Positions 14,383 to 24,345 of a stretch of 24,554 bases of DNA are shown here, one piece after another (positions within the stretch are counted from its first letter, which is position 1; every line of letters begins with the position of its first letter). Source of the DNA: Coraliomargarita_B sp046540835 (GTDB lineage: Bacteria; Verrucomicrobiota; Verrucomicrobiia; Opitutales; Coraliomargaritaceae). The notes beneath the pieces were generated by a model, which saw nothing but the letters and a program-made list of their open reading frames with translations, had not been told where the DNA came from and made no database searches. The DNA lies in NCBI GenBank assembly GCA_046540835.1, contig JBKHEL010000040.1:1-24554 (forward strand), written 5' to 3'. The position numbers and the translations under genes are program-made.

Positions 14383-14474
14383 GCGGCTGCGCGGTCTTTT
14401 CCCTAAGCGAAAAGATCTTCGAGAGCGCAAAACCCACTCAGCAACCCACACGGCAAAGTTCTCCTGCAAAAAAA

Positions 14475-14503
14475 TTCAAACAACTGTTTGTATTTTCTGT
14501 AAT
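14475..14503 (+). promoter_or_regulatory. RND operon promoter with overlapping palindromic operator
   Basis: TTCAAA (14475-14480) and TGTAAT (14498-14503) are separated by 17 nt and match the sigma-70 boxes at four and five of six positions. The perfect dyad CAAACA-AC-TGTTTG (14477-14490) covers the -35 and half the spacer. This is a typical site for a repressor, and TetR-family regulators of RND pumps often use such dyads. No regulator gene is adjacent. Confidence 0.5.
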
Positions 14504-14538
14504 GAGGTTCTCAATCCGGGTATTGATCCACAGAATCC

Positions 14539-15663
14539 ATGAAACGCGCGCACTTCATTCTTATTTTCATCGTCCTGTTCCTGTTGGGCCTCATTGGCCT
14601 AATTGGCACGAAGGGGATGCAGTTTATGGCGATGTCGGAGGCAGCAGCCGGTGCGGCTCCGCCGATTTCGACGGTATCAAGCTTTGAGGCGGAGCAGCAG
14701 AGCTGGACTCAGTCCTTCCGGGCAGTGGGTTCGATCCGGCCGGTCCAGGGGGTGATCCTTGAGGCGGAGACACCGGGGCTGGTCAAGTCGATCCACTTTA
14801 CCAACGGACAGCAGGTCGCGGAGGGTGATCTGCTGGTGCAGCTCGACGTTGAGGTCGAGCGGGCGCAGTTGAGATCGGCCGAGGCGACGGTCCGCCTGGC
14901 TGAGCTGGAGTATCAAAGGGCGAAGCGTCTGCGCGAAAGCGGCAATATCCCTCAGAGCGATTTGGACCGCGCCGTCGCAGACCTGGAGCGGGCGCATGCC
15001 GAGGCCGAAAACATCCGTGCGATGATCGACCGTAAGACTATTCGGGCCCCATTCTCCGGTCGCCTCGGGATCCGGCAAATCAACCTCGGCCAGTTTGTGC
15101 CGCTCGGCGCTCCGATCATTCCGATCCAGGCCTACGAACAGGTTTATGTAAACTTCAGTTTGCCGCAGCAGGCATTGGCCACGGTTGCAGAGGGCTACCG
15201 GATCGAGCTGAAGGCAGACGCCTACCCGGGTCGAATCTTTGAGGGCCAGGTGACGGCGCTGAGCCCGGAAATCGATCCGACGACACGCACCATCAAAGTG
15301 CAGGGCACCTTGGACAACCCCGACGGTGCCCTCCGCTCAGGACTGTTCGTGCGCGCTGAGGTCATTCTCCCGGAGCAAAAGACCGTCACCGCGATTCCGT
15401 CGACTGCCGTGCTCTACGCGCCCTATGGTGATTCGGTCTATCGGGTCCAGGAGGACGAAGAGAGCGGCGAGCGCATCGCCGTCCAGTCCTTCATTCGGTT
15501 GGGGCAAACAAAGGGAGATTTTGTCGAAGTGATCGAGGGAGTGGAGCCCGGTGATCAGGTGGTTTCGGCGGGTGCTTTCAAACTTCGAAACAGGGCACCT
15601 GTGGAGATCAACAATTCGAACCAGCCCAAGCCTGAGCTCAATCCGGCTCCGGATAATTCCTGA
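14539..15663 (+). CDS. RND efflux periplasmic adaptor (membrane fusion protein)
   Basis: The 374-residue adaptor joins an inner-membrane RND pump to an outer-membrane channel. It starts MKRAHFILIFIVLFLLGLIG, an uncleaved N-terminal anchor with no lipobox cysteine. The order of domains is standard: a first lipoyl half (ILEAETPGLVKSIHFTNGQQVAEGDLLVQLD), an alpha-hairpin (ERAQLRSAEATVRLAELEYQ to ERAHAEAENIRAM), a second lipoyl half (KTIRAPFSGRLGIRQINLGQFV), a beta-barrel (ELKADAYPGRIFEGQVTALSP, DPTTRTIKVQG) and a membrane-proximal domain (IPSTAVLYAPYGDSVY). The short hairpin and overall style resemble the MexE/MdtA-like adaptors. It sits 33 nt before the permease gene and is surely co-transcribed with it. 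Confidence 0.93.
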   Translation: MKRAHFILIFIVLFLLGLIGLIGTKGMQFMAMSEAAAGAAPPISTVSSFEAEQQSWTQSFRAVGSIRPVQGVILEAETPGLVKSIHFTNGQQVAEGDLLVQLDVEVERAQLRSAEATVRLAELEYQRAKRLRESGNIPQSDLDRAVADLERAHAEAENIRAMIDRKTIRAPFSGRLGIRQINLGQFVPLGAPIIPIQAYEQVYVNFSLPQQALATVAEGYRIELKADAYPGRIFEGQVTALSPEIDPTTRTIKVQGTLDNPDGALRSGLFVRAEVILPEQKTVTAIPSTAVLYAPYGDSVYRVQEDEESGERIAVQSFIRLGQTKGDFVEVIEGVEPGDQVVSAGAFKLRNRAPVEINNSNQPKPELNPAPDNS

Positions 15664-15696
15664 TGCCGCCCGCGCACTTCAAATCAATCCCGAGCC

Positions 15697-18600
15697 ATGC
15701 CCAGCGCCTTTACCGACATCTTCATCAAGCGGCCCGTTCTCTCGATCGTCGTCAGCATGATCATTGTGATCGCCGGCCTGCAGGCGATTTCCTCGCTCAC
15801 GGTCCGCCAGTATCCCCGCAATGAAAACGCCAGGGTCACGATTACGACCGCTTACATCGGAGCTGATGCCGAACTGGTCCGTGGGTTCATCACCACGCCG
15901 ATCGAACGCGCCGTCGCCACTGCGGACGGGATCGATTACATCTCTTCGGAAAGTGCGCTCGGCCTCTCAACCATCACGGCGCGCCTCGAGCTGAACTACG
16001 ACGCCACGAAAGCACTTGCCGAAATCAGTGCCAAAGTCGATGAAGTCCGCGGCGATCTGCCCCCGGAGGCAGAAGTCCCGATCATCACCGTCGAGTCGGC
16101 CGATAACGAGCGGGCCTCGGCCTATCTTTCTTTTGCCTCGGACATTCTCGATGGAAATGAGATCACCGATTATCTGGTCCGCGTCGTCCAGCCCCGCCTG
16201 ACCGCCATCCCCGGTGTCCAGGAGGCTGAAATACTGGGCGGCCGCATCTTCTCTATGCGGATCTGGCTCGACCCGCAGCGAATGGCCTCCCTGGGCATCT
16301 ACCCGGCGCAGGTGCGCGAGGCATTGGCAGCAAATAACTATTTGTCCGCCGTCGGACGCACCAAGGGTAACCTGATCATGGCCAATTTGACGACGGACAC
16401 CGACTTGCAGACGGTTGCGGACTTTGAGCAGCTGGCCGTGCTCAGCCAGGGCGATACGATTATCCGGATCAAAGATTTCGCGACGGTCGAGCTGGGAGCG
16501 GAGGCTTACGACTCGGCGGTGCGTTTCTCCGGCGACGAAGCCGTCTTCATGGGCATCCAGGTGCTGCCCAGCTCAAACACTGTTGACGTGATCCGTGAAG
16601 TCCGCGCCGAACTGGAGCAGATCCGCGGGGAGCTGCCGGAGGGCATCGAAGCGAACATCGGCTACGACTCGACGATCTACATTGACGAAGCCATTCAGGA
16701 AGTCGTGGCGACGCTCATCGAGACCCTCGGCATCGTGATGTTTGTCATCTTTATGTTTATGGGCCGGATACGGACGGTGCTGATACCGATCCTCGCGATT
16801 CCGATTTCTCTGATCGGCGCCGTCTTTCTCATGCAGGTGCTCGGCTTCACCATCAATCTGCTGACCCTTCTGGCGATTGTCTTGTCCGTCGGTATCGTCG
16901 TGGATGATGCGATCATCGTCGTCGAAAATATCGAACGCCACGTCGAAGACGGCATGTCTCGGGCATCCGCAGCGCTCACGGGCGTGCGCGAACTCATCGG
17001 CCCGGTCATTGCCACCACGCTCGTGTTGATCGCCGTCTACCTGCCGATCGCTTTTCAGGGCGGCTTGACCGGCTCCCTCTTCCGGGAATTTGCGCTCACC
17101 CTGAGCGGAGCGGTAATCGTCTCCTCGATCGTCGCCCTCACCCTCAGCCCCATGCTTTCCTCGAAGCTCCTCAAAAGCGGTCAACCCAAAGGACTGACAC
17201 TCCGGATCAACCGTGGCTTCGACCGACTCAGGAAACTCTATTCGACTATCCTGAAAACCAGCCTAAGAACGCGCTGGCTGGTCTATGCGGCCTGGGTGCT
17301 GCTCACGCTGATGTGTCTGCCCATGTTTGTGCTCTCGCCGAAGGAACTCGCCCCGGAGGAGGACCAGGGGGTCATTTTCGGCATCGTCAACGGACCGGCA
17401 AATAACACGATCGACGAGACCGTGCGCTACACGGATGAAGCGCGCGATGTCTTCGCCAGCATCGAGGAGGGACGTTACATCTTCCAACTGACCTACCCGA
17501 CCTTCGGATTCAGCGGCGTGGTGCTTGCCCCCTGGAGCGAGCGCGAACGCAGCACCTTCGAGCTCAAACCGGTTCTTCAGCAGAAACTCTCAAAGGTGGC
17601 TGGGGTTGACATCTTCCCGGCTACCCCGGCTGCGCTTCCAGGCGGGAGCGACTTCCCGGTCGAATTCATCATCGCCTCGACGGCCGAACCGGCGGAAATC
17701 CTCGAATATGTCGAAAAGATCAAAGCGAGGGCGGTGCAGAGTGGGCGCTTCGCCTTCCCCCCGATCATCGATACGAAAATCGACCAGCCGCAAACCGAGT
17801 TTAAAATTGACCGGGACCTGGCGAGCACGCTCGGGCTCGACCTCCGCGATGTCGGTGCCGACCTCGGCGCACTGGTAGGCGGTGCCTACGTCAACCGCTT
17901 CAACATCGAGGGCCGGAGTTACAAGGTGATCCCTCAGATCGAGCGGATCAGCCGCTTAAACCCTGAGCAACTGCAGGACATTTATGTGCGCGGCCCCGGG
18001 GAGAATCTGATCCAGCTCAGCACGGTCGCCACACTCGAGAAGAGCGCGCAGCCACGCTCGCTCAATCGCTTCCAGCAGTTCAATGCGGTGAAAATGAGCG
18101 GCGTGTATATGGGGCCGCTCGATGAGGGCCTGGCCTTCCTCGAAAAAACGGCCGCAGAGATCCTGCCTGATGGATACCGGGTCGACTATATGGGCGAGTC
18201 CCGGCAGCTGCGCAAAGAGGGAAACACCTTCCTCCCGGCCTTTCTGCTGGCGCTCGTCCTGATCTTCCTCGTCCTTGCGGCTCAGTTCAACAGCTTCCGC
18301 GATCCCTTCATCATTCTGCTGGGTTCGGTGCCACTGGCGATGTTTGGTGCCCTCACCTTCACCTTCCTGAAGATGATGAATCCCAACCTCGCCTTCTGGA
18401 CCGATGGCTGGACGACGACGCTGAACATCTATTCGCAGGTCGGCCTCGTCACGCTGGTCGGACTCGTCGCGAAGAACGGCATACTCATCGTTGAATTTGC
18501 CAACCAGCTTCAGCTCTCAGGCAAGGCCAAGCTGGACGCAATCCAGGAGGCTGCGGAGGTCCGGCTCCGGCCGGTGCTCATGACCACCGTGGCCACGGTG

Positions 18601-18795
18601 GCCGGCCACTTCCCTTTGACGCTGGTCACCGGTGCCGGTGCCGAAGCCCGCAATTCCATTGGCCTTGTTTTGGTCGGCGGCATGGCGATCGGAAGCCTCC
18701 TTGCGCTGATTTTCCTGCCGAGCATTTATATGTTGATCGCCAAAGATCGATCTGCTGAGAGCGTCGGTGGGGCCACTCCCCAAGCTGCCAAGTAA
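15697..18795 (+). CDS. RND multidrug efflux permease (HAE1 family, AcrB-like)
   Basis: The 1,032-residue permease matches the usual length (1,020-1,070) and duplicated 12-TM architecture. The N-terminus IFIKRPVLSIVVSMIIVIAG is typical of the family. The proton-relay residues are intact: D403 and D404 in VGIVVDDAIIVVENIERH (TM4) and K926 in VGLVAKNGILIVEFANQL (TM10). Two large periplasmic loops follow TM1 and TM7. By family it is a proton-driven trimeric drug, detergent or lipid exporter; the substrate is not predictable from sequence. VVDDAI rules out the CusA heavy-metal (HME) subfamily, whose motif differs. No tolC/oprM gene follows, so the outer-membrane channel must come from elsewhere. 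A strong hairpin lies just after the stop. Confidence 0.96.
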   Translation: MPSAFTDIFIKRPVLSIVVSMIIVIAGLQAISSLTVRQYPRNENARVTITTAYIGADAELVRGFITTPIERAVATADGIDYISSESALGLSTITARLELNYDATKALAEISAKVDEVRGDLPPEAEVPIITVESADNERASAYLSFASDILDGNEITDYLVRVVQPRLTAIPGVQEAEILGGRIFSMRIWLDPQRMASLGIYPAQVREALAANNYLSAVGRTKGNLIMANLTTDTDLQTVADFEQLAVLSQGDTIIRIKDFATVELGAEAYDSAVRFSGDEAVFMGIQVLPSSNTVDVIREVRAELEQIRGELPEGIEANIGYDSTIYIDEAIQEVVATLIETLGIVMFVIFMFMGRIRTVLIPILAIPISLIGAVFLMQVLGFTINLLTLLAIVLSVGIVVDDAIIVVENIERHVEDGMSRASAALTGVRELIGPVIATTLVLIAVYLPIAFQGGLTGSLFREFALTLSGAVIVSSIVALTLSPMLSSKLLKSGQPKGLTLRINRGFDRLRKLYSTILKTSLRTRWLVYAAWVLLTLMCLPMFVLSPKELAPEEDQGVIFGIVNGPANNTIDETVRYTDEARDVFASIEEGRYIFQLTYPTFGFSGVVLAPWSERERSTFELKPVLQQKLSKVAGVDIFPATPAALPGGSDFPVEFIIASTAEPAEILEYVEKIKARAVQSGRFAFPPIIDTKIDQPQTEFKIDRDLASTLGLDLRDVGADLGALVGGAYVNRFNIEGRSYKVIPQIERISRLNPEQLQDIYVRGPGENLIQLSTVATLEKSAQPRSLNRFQQFNAVKMSGVYMGPLDEGLAFLEKTAAEILPDGYRVDYMGESRQLRKEGNTFLPAFLLALVLIFLVLAAQFNSFRDPFIILLGSVPLAMFGALTFTFLKMMNPNLAFWTDGWTTTLNIYSQVGLVTLVGLVAKNGILIVEFANQLQLSGKAKLDAIQEAAEVRLRPVLMTTVATVAGHFPLTLVTGAGAEARNSIGLVLVGGMAIGSLLALIFLPSIYMLIAKDRSAESVGGATPQAAK

Positions 18796-18805
18796 CGGCA
18801 TAGCT

Positions 18806-18837
18806 GCGGCCCCCCGGCAAACAAGGCCGGGGGCTGC
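18806..18837. terminator. Strong GC hairpin between convergent genes
   Basis: CCCCCGGC (18811-18818) pairs with GCCGGGGG (18826-18833) around the loop AAACAAG, and the stem extends past a one-base bulge to 18806/18837. It separates the RND permease from the convergent ParA-partner gene. The following AAATATTT is not a clean T-run, so terminator function is likely but unproven. Confidence 0.6.
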
Positions 18838-18844
18838 CAAATAT

Positions 18845-19912
18845 TTAATCGGTATCCGCCCCCGGCGCATCGCACTGCCCCTTCTCGGGATGCAGCAATC
18901 GATCCAGTTCTTTGACCGACTCATGCGCTCGGGGAAGGCGGATTTTCCGGATTTCCTCTTCGAGGACCCCAGCATCCGCAAACTGATCCGGACGAAACAG
19001 TCCCAGCGTAAGCTGCACCAACCAGTGAAGTGCGCCCTCGATCCGCTGATCATTCAGATGCATCAATTCGCGGGCGAGATCAGCTTCATCCTGCAACCGG
19101 GTGAGCAAGTCCGTCTGGTGGGACGCAAAATAGCACAGACACTCGCAGACCTTCGGCAGCAAATCTGCCTCCACGACAGCTGGAGGCTCCACCTGAGCCC
19201 CTCCGAATAATTTTCGTTTCGAGCGCGCCTGAACATAAGCAAGCACGCCCTCCAGCTCGTCCGCCGGGAGACGTTTGAGCATGAAGCACAGGGTCTCCGG
19301 CAGGTGGAATCCGCGGTAGTCCAGACGATAGGGAAAGTAGCGGCTCAAGCCCTTCTCGTCGCCATGGGCAAAAACATTTTGCAAATCCCGGTAACAACCG
19401 CCGATCGTCGCTTTATCAGCGAGCCGATCGAGAAACTCCATGAGATCGACAAAGGTCATAATCTCCTCCGAAGCACAAAGCTCCCGCAGATCTTCATCCA
19501 AGTTCGACAGCGCAATAGGGAAATCCTGATTCAGCCCGAACGCATCGACGAAGCGCTGGCGCTGCTGCTTCGCCTGATTATCGACTTCCTCGAACGAGCC
19601 CATTCCGCTATACGCCTCCTCCATCAGAAACAGGGCCTCACAAATCTCCAGCAGAAGCTTTGCAGATTTCAGATCGAGCTTTTCCACCTCAAGCAGCTCC
19701 TCGAAACTGAAATAAATATAGCGGGAGAGGATGTCTCCCTTTGTCTTGGTGCCGGGCCTCGACCAGGGGCGCGTGCCCACGTTTTTCGCCAGTTCTTTGA
19801 CGCGGAGATCTTCAAAAGGGGAGCCTTGCACCTGAAAAGAGATCGTATCCCAACGAGCCGAAAGTGCTTCAATCTCATTCATCGCGCCGCGCTTGTCCGT
19901 GCCCTCACCCAT
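18845..19912 (-). CDS. Unknown helical protein translationally coupled to ParA
   Basis: I do not recognise this 355-residue protein as ParB or any other standard ParA partner: there is no ParB/Srx (GERRxxA) motif and no obvious ParB helix-turn-helix. It starts MGEGTDKRGAMNEIEALSAR; the ATG at 19912 overlaps the parA stop as ATGGGTGA and has AGGGA upstream, one of the few good ribosome binding sites in the window. ATG 19882 is a later alternative. The middle is strongly helical. Two segments (FSFEELLEVEKLDLKSAKLL and LRELCASEEIMTFVDLMEFL) faintly recall helix-hairpin-helix or RNA-polymerase alpha-CTD-like folds. Other distinct patches are DLQNVFAHGDEKGLSRYFPY and RGFHLPETLCFMLKRLP. No membrane segment is seen. 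The coupling suggests that it works with ParA, perhaps as its cargo or DNA adaptor. Confidence 0.8.
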   Translation of the reverse strand: MGEGTDKRGAMNEIEALSARWDTISFQVQGSPFEDLRVKELAKNVGTRPWSRPGTKTKGDILSRYIYFSFEELLEVEKLDLKSAKLLLEICEALFLMEEAYSGMGSFEEVDNQAKQQRQRFVDAFGLNQDFPIALSNLDEDLRELCASEEIMTFVDLMEFLDRLADKATIGGCYRDLQNVFAHGDEKGLSRYFPYRLDYRGFHLPETLCFMLKRLPADELEGVLAYVQARSKRKLFGGAQVEPPAVVEADLLPKVCECLCYFASHQTDLLTRLQDEADLARELMHLNDQRIEGALHWLVQLTLGLFRPDQFADAGVLEEEIRKIRLPRAHESVKELDRLLHPEKGQCDAPGADTD

Positions 19913-20834
19913 GCAGGATCCCTGAAGAACCAGGCCCCTCCCCGCTCGTGCCACCCAGATCGTGCGTGAGGATCTCCTCGGCCAGACTGTTGTAGTCTTT
20001 TCCGACACCCTCAGCGGCGTCCCGGCTGTCGATCAAACAGACGGGCAATCCGAGCGTCACCGCGCGCCGGACGATTGTCGCATCGCGCACCGATGCATTA
20101 TAGATCTTCGCCTCATTCGAGACCAACCGCTGTTTCTTAAATTGATTGAGCCGAAGCTGCATCCGCATCTTCGGCACGCCGATGTCCACATTCGCTTTGA
20201 TCGAATTGAAAATAACTCCGGATACCCGGGCAAAATGCCCCATCTCAGGCGTGCGGAAACCGGATGAGCGGCGATAAAAAAGCAACAGTTTTTCGATCAT
20301 CAACGTGAAGCCGATCAGCGAGAGCGCGTCCGGATTCGCCGGCACATACAGCTCATCCGCACTGAAAATCCCGCACTGCGAGGCGTTGAGGATATTCGGC
20401 GGGCAATCGTAGAGGATGAAGTCGTAGTCCTTCTCGACCTCGCGTATCTGCTCATTGAAAATCAGATAGTGGGGATTCTGCGGGTCGATCTTATATTCGT
20501 TCTCCAGATCGATCAGGTTAAAAGTCGTCGGGAGCAGGTCCAGGCCGGGCAGCAACGCCTCCCCCCGGTTATTTTGCAAAACGTCCCTTACGCGAATATC
20601 CTGAATCCGGTCTTGCCCCGGATCAAAAATAGAGTAGATCGACCCGCGTTTTTCCATATTGATGCGGTTCCAGCGCTCGATTCGCATGAGCCAGATACTG
20701 GAGTTCGACTGCGTATCCAGATCCACCAGCAGGACGCGCTTGCCCATTTTTGCCAAACAGGCCGCCGTGTTGACGATCAAAGATGTCTTCCCGACGCCTC
20801 CCTTGTAGTTGATGAATGCGAGCTTTCGTGCCAT
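19905..20834 (-). CDS. ParA/Soj-type partitioning ATPase (orphan)
   Basis: From ATG 20834 the protein has 309 residues and begins MARKLAFINYKGGVGKTSLI with the deviant Walker A motif KGGVGKT (signature lysine K11, P-loop K16). A' is VLLVDLDTQSN (D40), and Walker B is DFILYDCPPNIL. The ending RRAVTLGLPVCLIDSRD and DYNSLAEEIL matches the C-terminal part of ParA. There is no N-terminal DNA-binding domain, so it belongs to the small Soj-like group. The insert after A' (MRIERWNRINMEKRGSIYSI) is normal for ParA. ParA proteins form ATP-dependent dimers on DNA that move plasmids, origins or protein cargo. No parB or parS site is seen nearby. It is followed, with an 8-nt overlap, by the unknown 355-aa gene. 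The frame also extends upstream to 20879, but the MARK start is preferred. Confidence 0.9.
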   Translation of the reverse strand: MARKLAFINYKGGVGKTSLIVNTAACLAKMGKRVLLVDLDTQSNSSIWLMRIERWNRINMEKRGSIYSIFDPGQDRIQDIRVRDVLQNNRGEALLPGLDLLPTTFNLIDLENEYKIDPQNPHYLIFNEQIREVEKDYDFILYDCPPNILNASQCGIFSADELYVPANPDALSLIGFTLMIEKLLLFYRRSSGFRTPEMGHFARVSGVIFNSIKANVDIGVPKMRMQLRLNQFKKQRLVSNEAKIYNASVRDATIVRRAVTLGLPVCLIDSRDAAEGVGKDYNSLAEEILTHDLGGTSGEGPGSSGILHG

Positions 20835-20906
20835 AGACGTTTCTTTTAAACAGGGGGTGCCCTCCGAGATGAACTTCAAGCTTTCGAAGAGGACCGGAAA
20901 AAGGAG

Positions 20907-21773
20907 TTAGAGCATCGTCCCCTCACGGCAGACGCGCTCCCGGAAGCATTTTAAAAATTGAGCGGTTAATGGACCGGGCTTGCCCTCGCCGATCGGGCGC
21001 CCGTCGACTTTGACGATCGGGATGATCTCCGCCGCCGTGCCGGTGAGAAACAATTCTTCCGCGACCCAGACATCGTAGCGGGTCAAATTCGCCTCGCGCC
21101 AGGGCACGCCCAACTCTTCGGCGATCGAAAGCGCGGTCTCGCGGGTTATGCCCTTCAGCGCACCCGCGCTCGCCGAGGGCGTGATCAGCTCCCCTTTGTG
21201 CACCACGAAGATATTATCCCCCGTGCACTCGGCGACGTAGCCCTGGTCGTTCATCATAATCGCCTCGTGATACCCCAGTGACTGCGCCTCAATTTTTGCG
21301 AGTATGTTGTTCAGGTAGTTCAGCGATTTGACTGTTGGCGGCAGTGCGGCGGGGTTGATCCGGCGGGTCGGCACGGTGATGATCTCCAGCCCCTTTTCAT
21401 AAAACTCCTCGGGATAGAGCTGGATCGTATCGGCGATGATGATCAGCTGCGGCTTCTCACAGTTGTGGATCGAGAGCCCGAGGCTCCCCACGCCCCGGGT
21501 CACCACGAGGCGAATATAGCCGCTGTTCAGGCCATTGGCCCGGCAGGTCTCACAGATCGCGTCGGCAATCTGCTGCCGCGACCAGGGCAGGTCCAGCATA
21601 ATGGCCTTCGCCGAATATTCCAGCCGTTCGAGGTGCTCCTCCAGTTTAAACACACAGCCTGCATAGAGCCGAATCCCCTCGAACACACCGTCTCCGTAGA
21701 GCAGGCCGTGGTCAAATACGGAAACGGTCGCCTCTGACTGGTCGACCAGCCGGTCATTCATATAGATCTTCAT
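20907..21773 (-). CDS. ilvE: Branched-chain amino acid aminotransferase (PLP fold type IV)
   Basis: The 288-residue enzyme transfers the amino group between glutamate and the keto acids of leucine, isoleucine and valine. MKIYMNDRLV then VSVFDHGLLYGDGVFEGIRLY is the typical opening. The PLP lysine is K149 in TVKSLNYLNNILAK. The cofactor-binding ECTGDNIFVV and the FLTGTAAEIIPI block follow in the usual order. Fold-IV relatives (D-amino acid aminotransferase, aminodeoxychorismate lyase) share this layout. The YGDGVFEGIRLY motif and the GTAAEIIPI end favour IlvE, though substrate is not certain. The start is ATG 21773; a TTG codon directly before it is not needed. It is 67 nt after acs and 72 nt before parA on the same strand. 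Confidence 0.9.
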   Translation of the reverse strand: MKIYMNDRLVDQSEATVSVFDHGLLYGDGVFEGIRLYAGCVFKLEEHLERLEYSAKAIMLDLPWSRQQIADAICETCRANGLNSGYIRLVVTRGVGSLGLSIHNCEKPQLIIIADTIQLYPEEFYEKGLEIITVPTRRINPAALPPTVKSLNYLNNILAKIEAQSLGYHEAIMMNDQGYVAECTGDNIFVVHKGELITPSASAGALKGITRETALSIAEELGVPWREANLTRYDVWVAEELFLTGTAAEIIPIVKVDGRPIGEGKPGPLTAQFLKCFRERVCREGTML

Positions 21774-21840
21774 CAAGTTCAGGATATTGCTGGCTTCATT
21801 CGGTTTGTCTAGTCCCTAGCGTATAATTCAGCCGTTAAAT

Positions 21841-23811
<1,971 letters not shown>

Positions 23812-23898
23812 ACGGGGTAGCAGTTGAGGTTTAGGGTCTTTTGGTATCGGGGACGCTTGGCCCAAGAAGGATCATCCCCGGCACCGAGCACAGTTCCA

Positions 23899-23926
23899 GA
23901 CCTAGCCAGCTTGTCCGGCGGGTCAA
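23899..23926 (-). promoter_or_regulatory. Possible acs promoter
   Basis: On the minus strand TTGACC (23921-23926) and TAGGTC (23899-23904) lie 16 nt apart, about 90 nt before the acs start. The -35 matches at five of six positions; the -10 is weak. Confidence 0.3.
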
Positions 23927-23982
23927 CGACTTTCCCCTTTCTGAGACTTGATCAGATGCAACAGGCGAACCCCGGCGATCCG

Positions 23983-24165
23983 GAATGGCACTTCGTTAAG
24001 GGGGTTAACTGATGACAAGGATCAACGGCAAGAGAATGGACCTGCGGGCTGATCGCGCTGCGTAGCCCGCAGCTTCAGCAAGGTCTCACGGTTGCTTGAG
24101 CGGCGACGCAGAGATGCTTGCTGAAGCTGCGCACTACGGAAAAACGGCTTCACGAAATGCCATTC
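23983..24165. repeat. Nested inverted-repeat (REP/MITE-like) element
   Basis: Outer arms of 18 nt, GAATGGCACTTCGTTAAG (23983-24000) and CTTCACGAAATGCCATTC (24148-24165), are inverted copies with 16 of 18 matches. Inside are 22-nt arms at 24061-24082 and 24117-24138 with 20 of 22 matches, including a perfect 14-nt core GCAGCTTCAGCAAG. The left inner arm can also pair with 24042-24050 (CTGCGGGCT with AGCCCGCAG at 24064-24072, perfect over 9 bp). No transposase is present. This looks like a non-autonomous mobile element or a REP-type palindrome; no other copy was noticed in the window. It lies in the largest gene-free stretch here, 23812-24345. The rest of that stretch holds the weak acs promoter on its left and about 180 nt (24166-24345) in which I see nothing convincing. 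Confidence 0.65.
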
Positions 24166-24345
24166 GCGCGATCCGCTCCAACCGAAAAAAGGGCGCTTTC
24201 GGTCGTGACATTTGGATCGCCGGGGAAAACCAGACGCCCATGCCCTCCCGCGACCGGCCGACCGGGGTCATAGAATATAAACATTTTAAACTATTCATCA
24301 GTCATGGCTTCGCGGATCAGACTGGTGCCATGGTGCCCCACCCCG

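Noticed and set aside
13735..14469. A 244-residue minus-strand frame opposite the unknown gene at 13675
   Set aside because: It has an ATG, unlike the plus-strand gene, so it was weighed seriously. The plus-strand protein has much better fold-like composition (helical and charged patterns), while the minus frame is rich in Gly, Val and Asp in an irregular way typical of antisense.
15697..18795. Heavy-metal (CusA-type) RND pump
   Set aside because: The TM4 motif is VVDDAIIVVEN, typical of HAE1 drug pumps, rather than the HME form, and the adaptor has no metal-binding motifs.
19905..20834. ParA as part of a chromosomal parAB-parS locus
   Set aside because: No ParB gene, no gidA/gidB neighbours and no parS-like TGTTTCACGTGAAACA site were found in the window.
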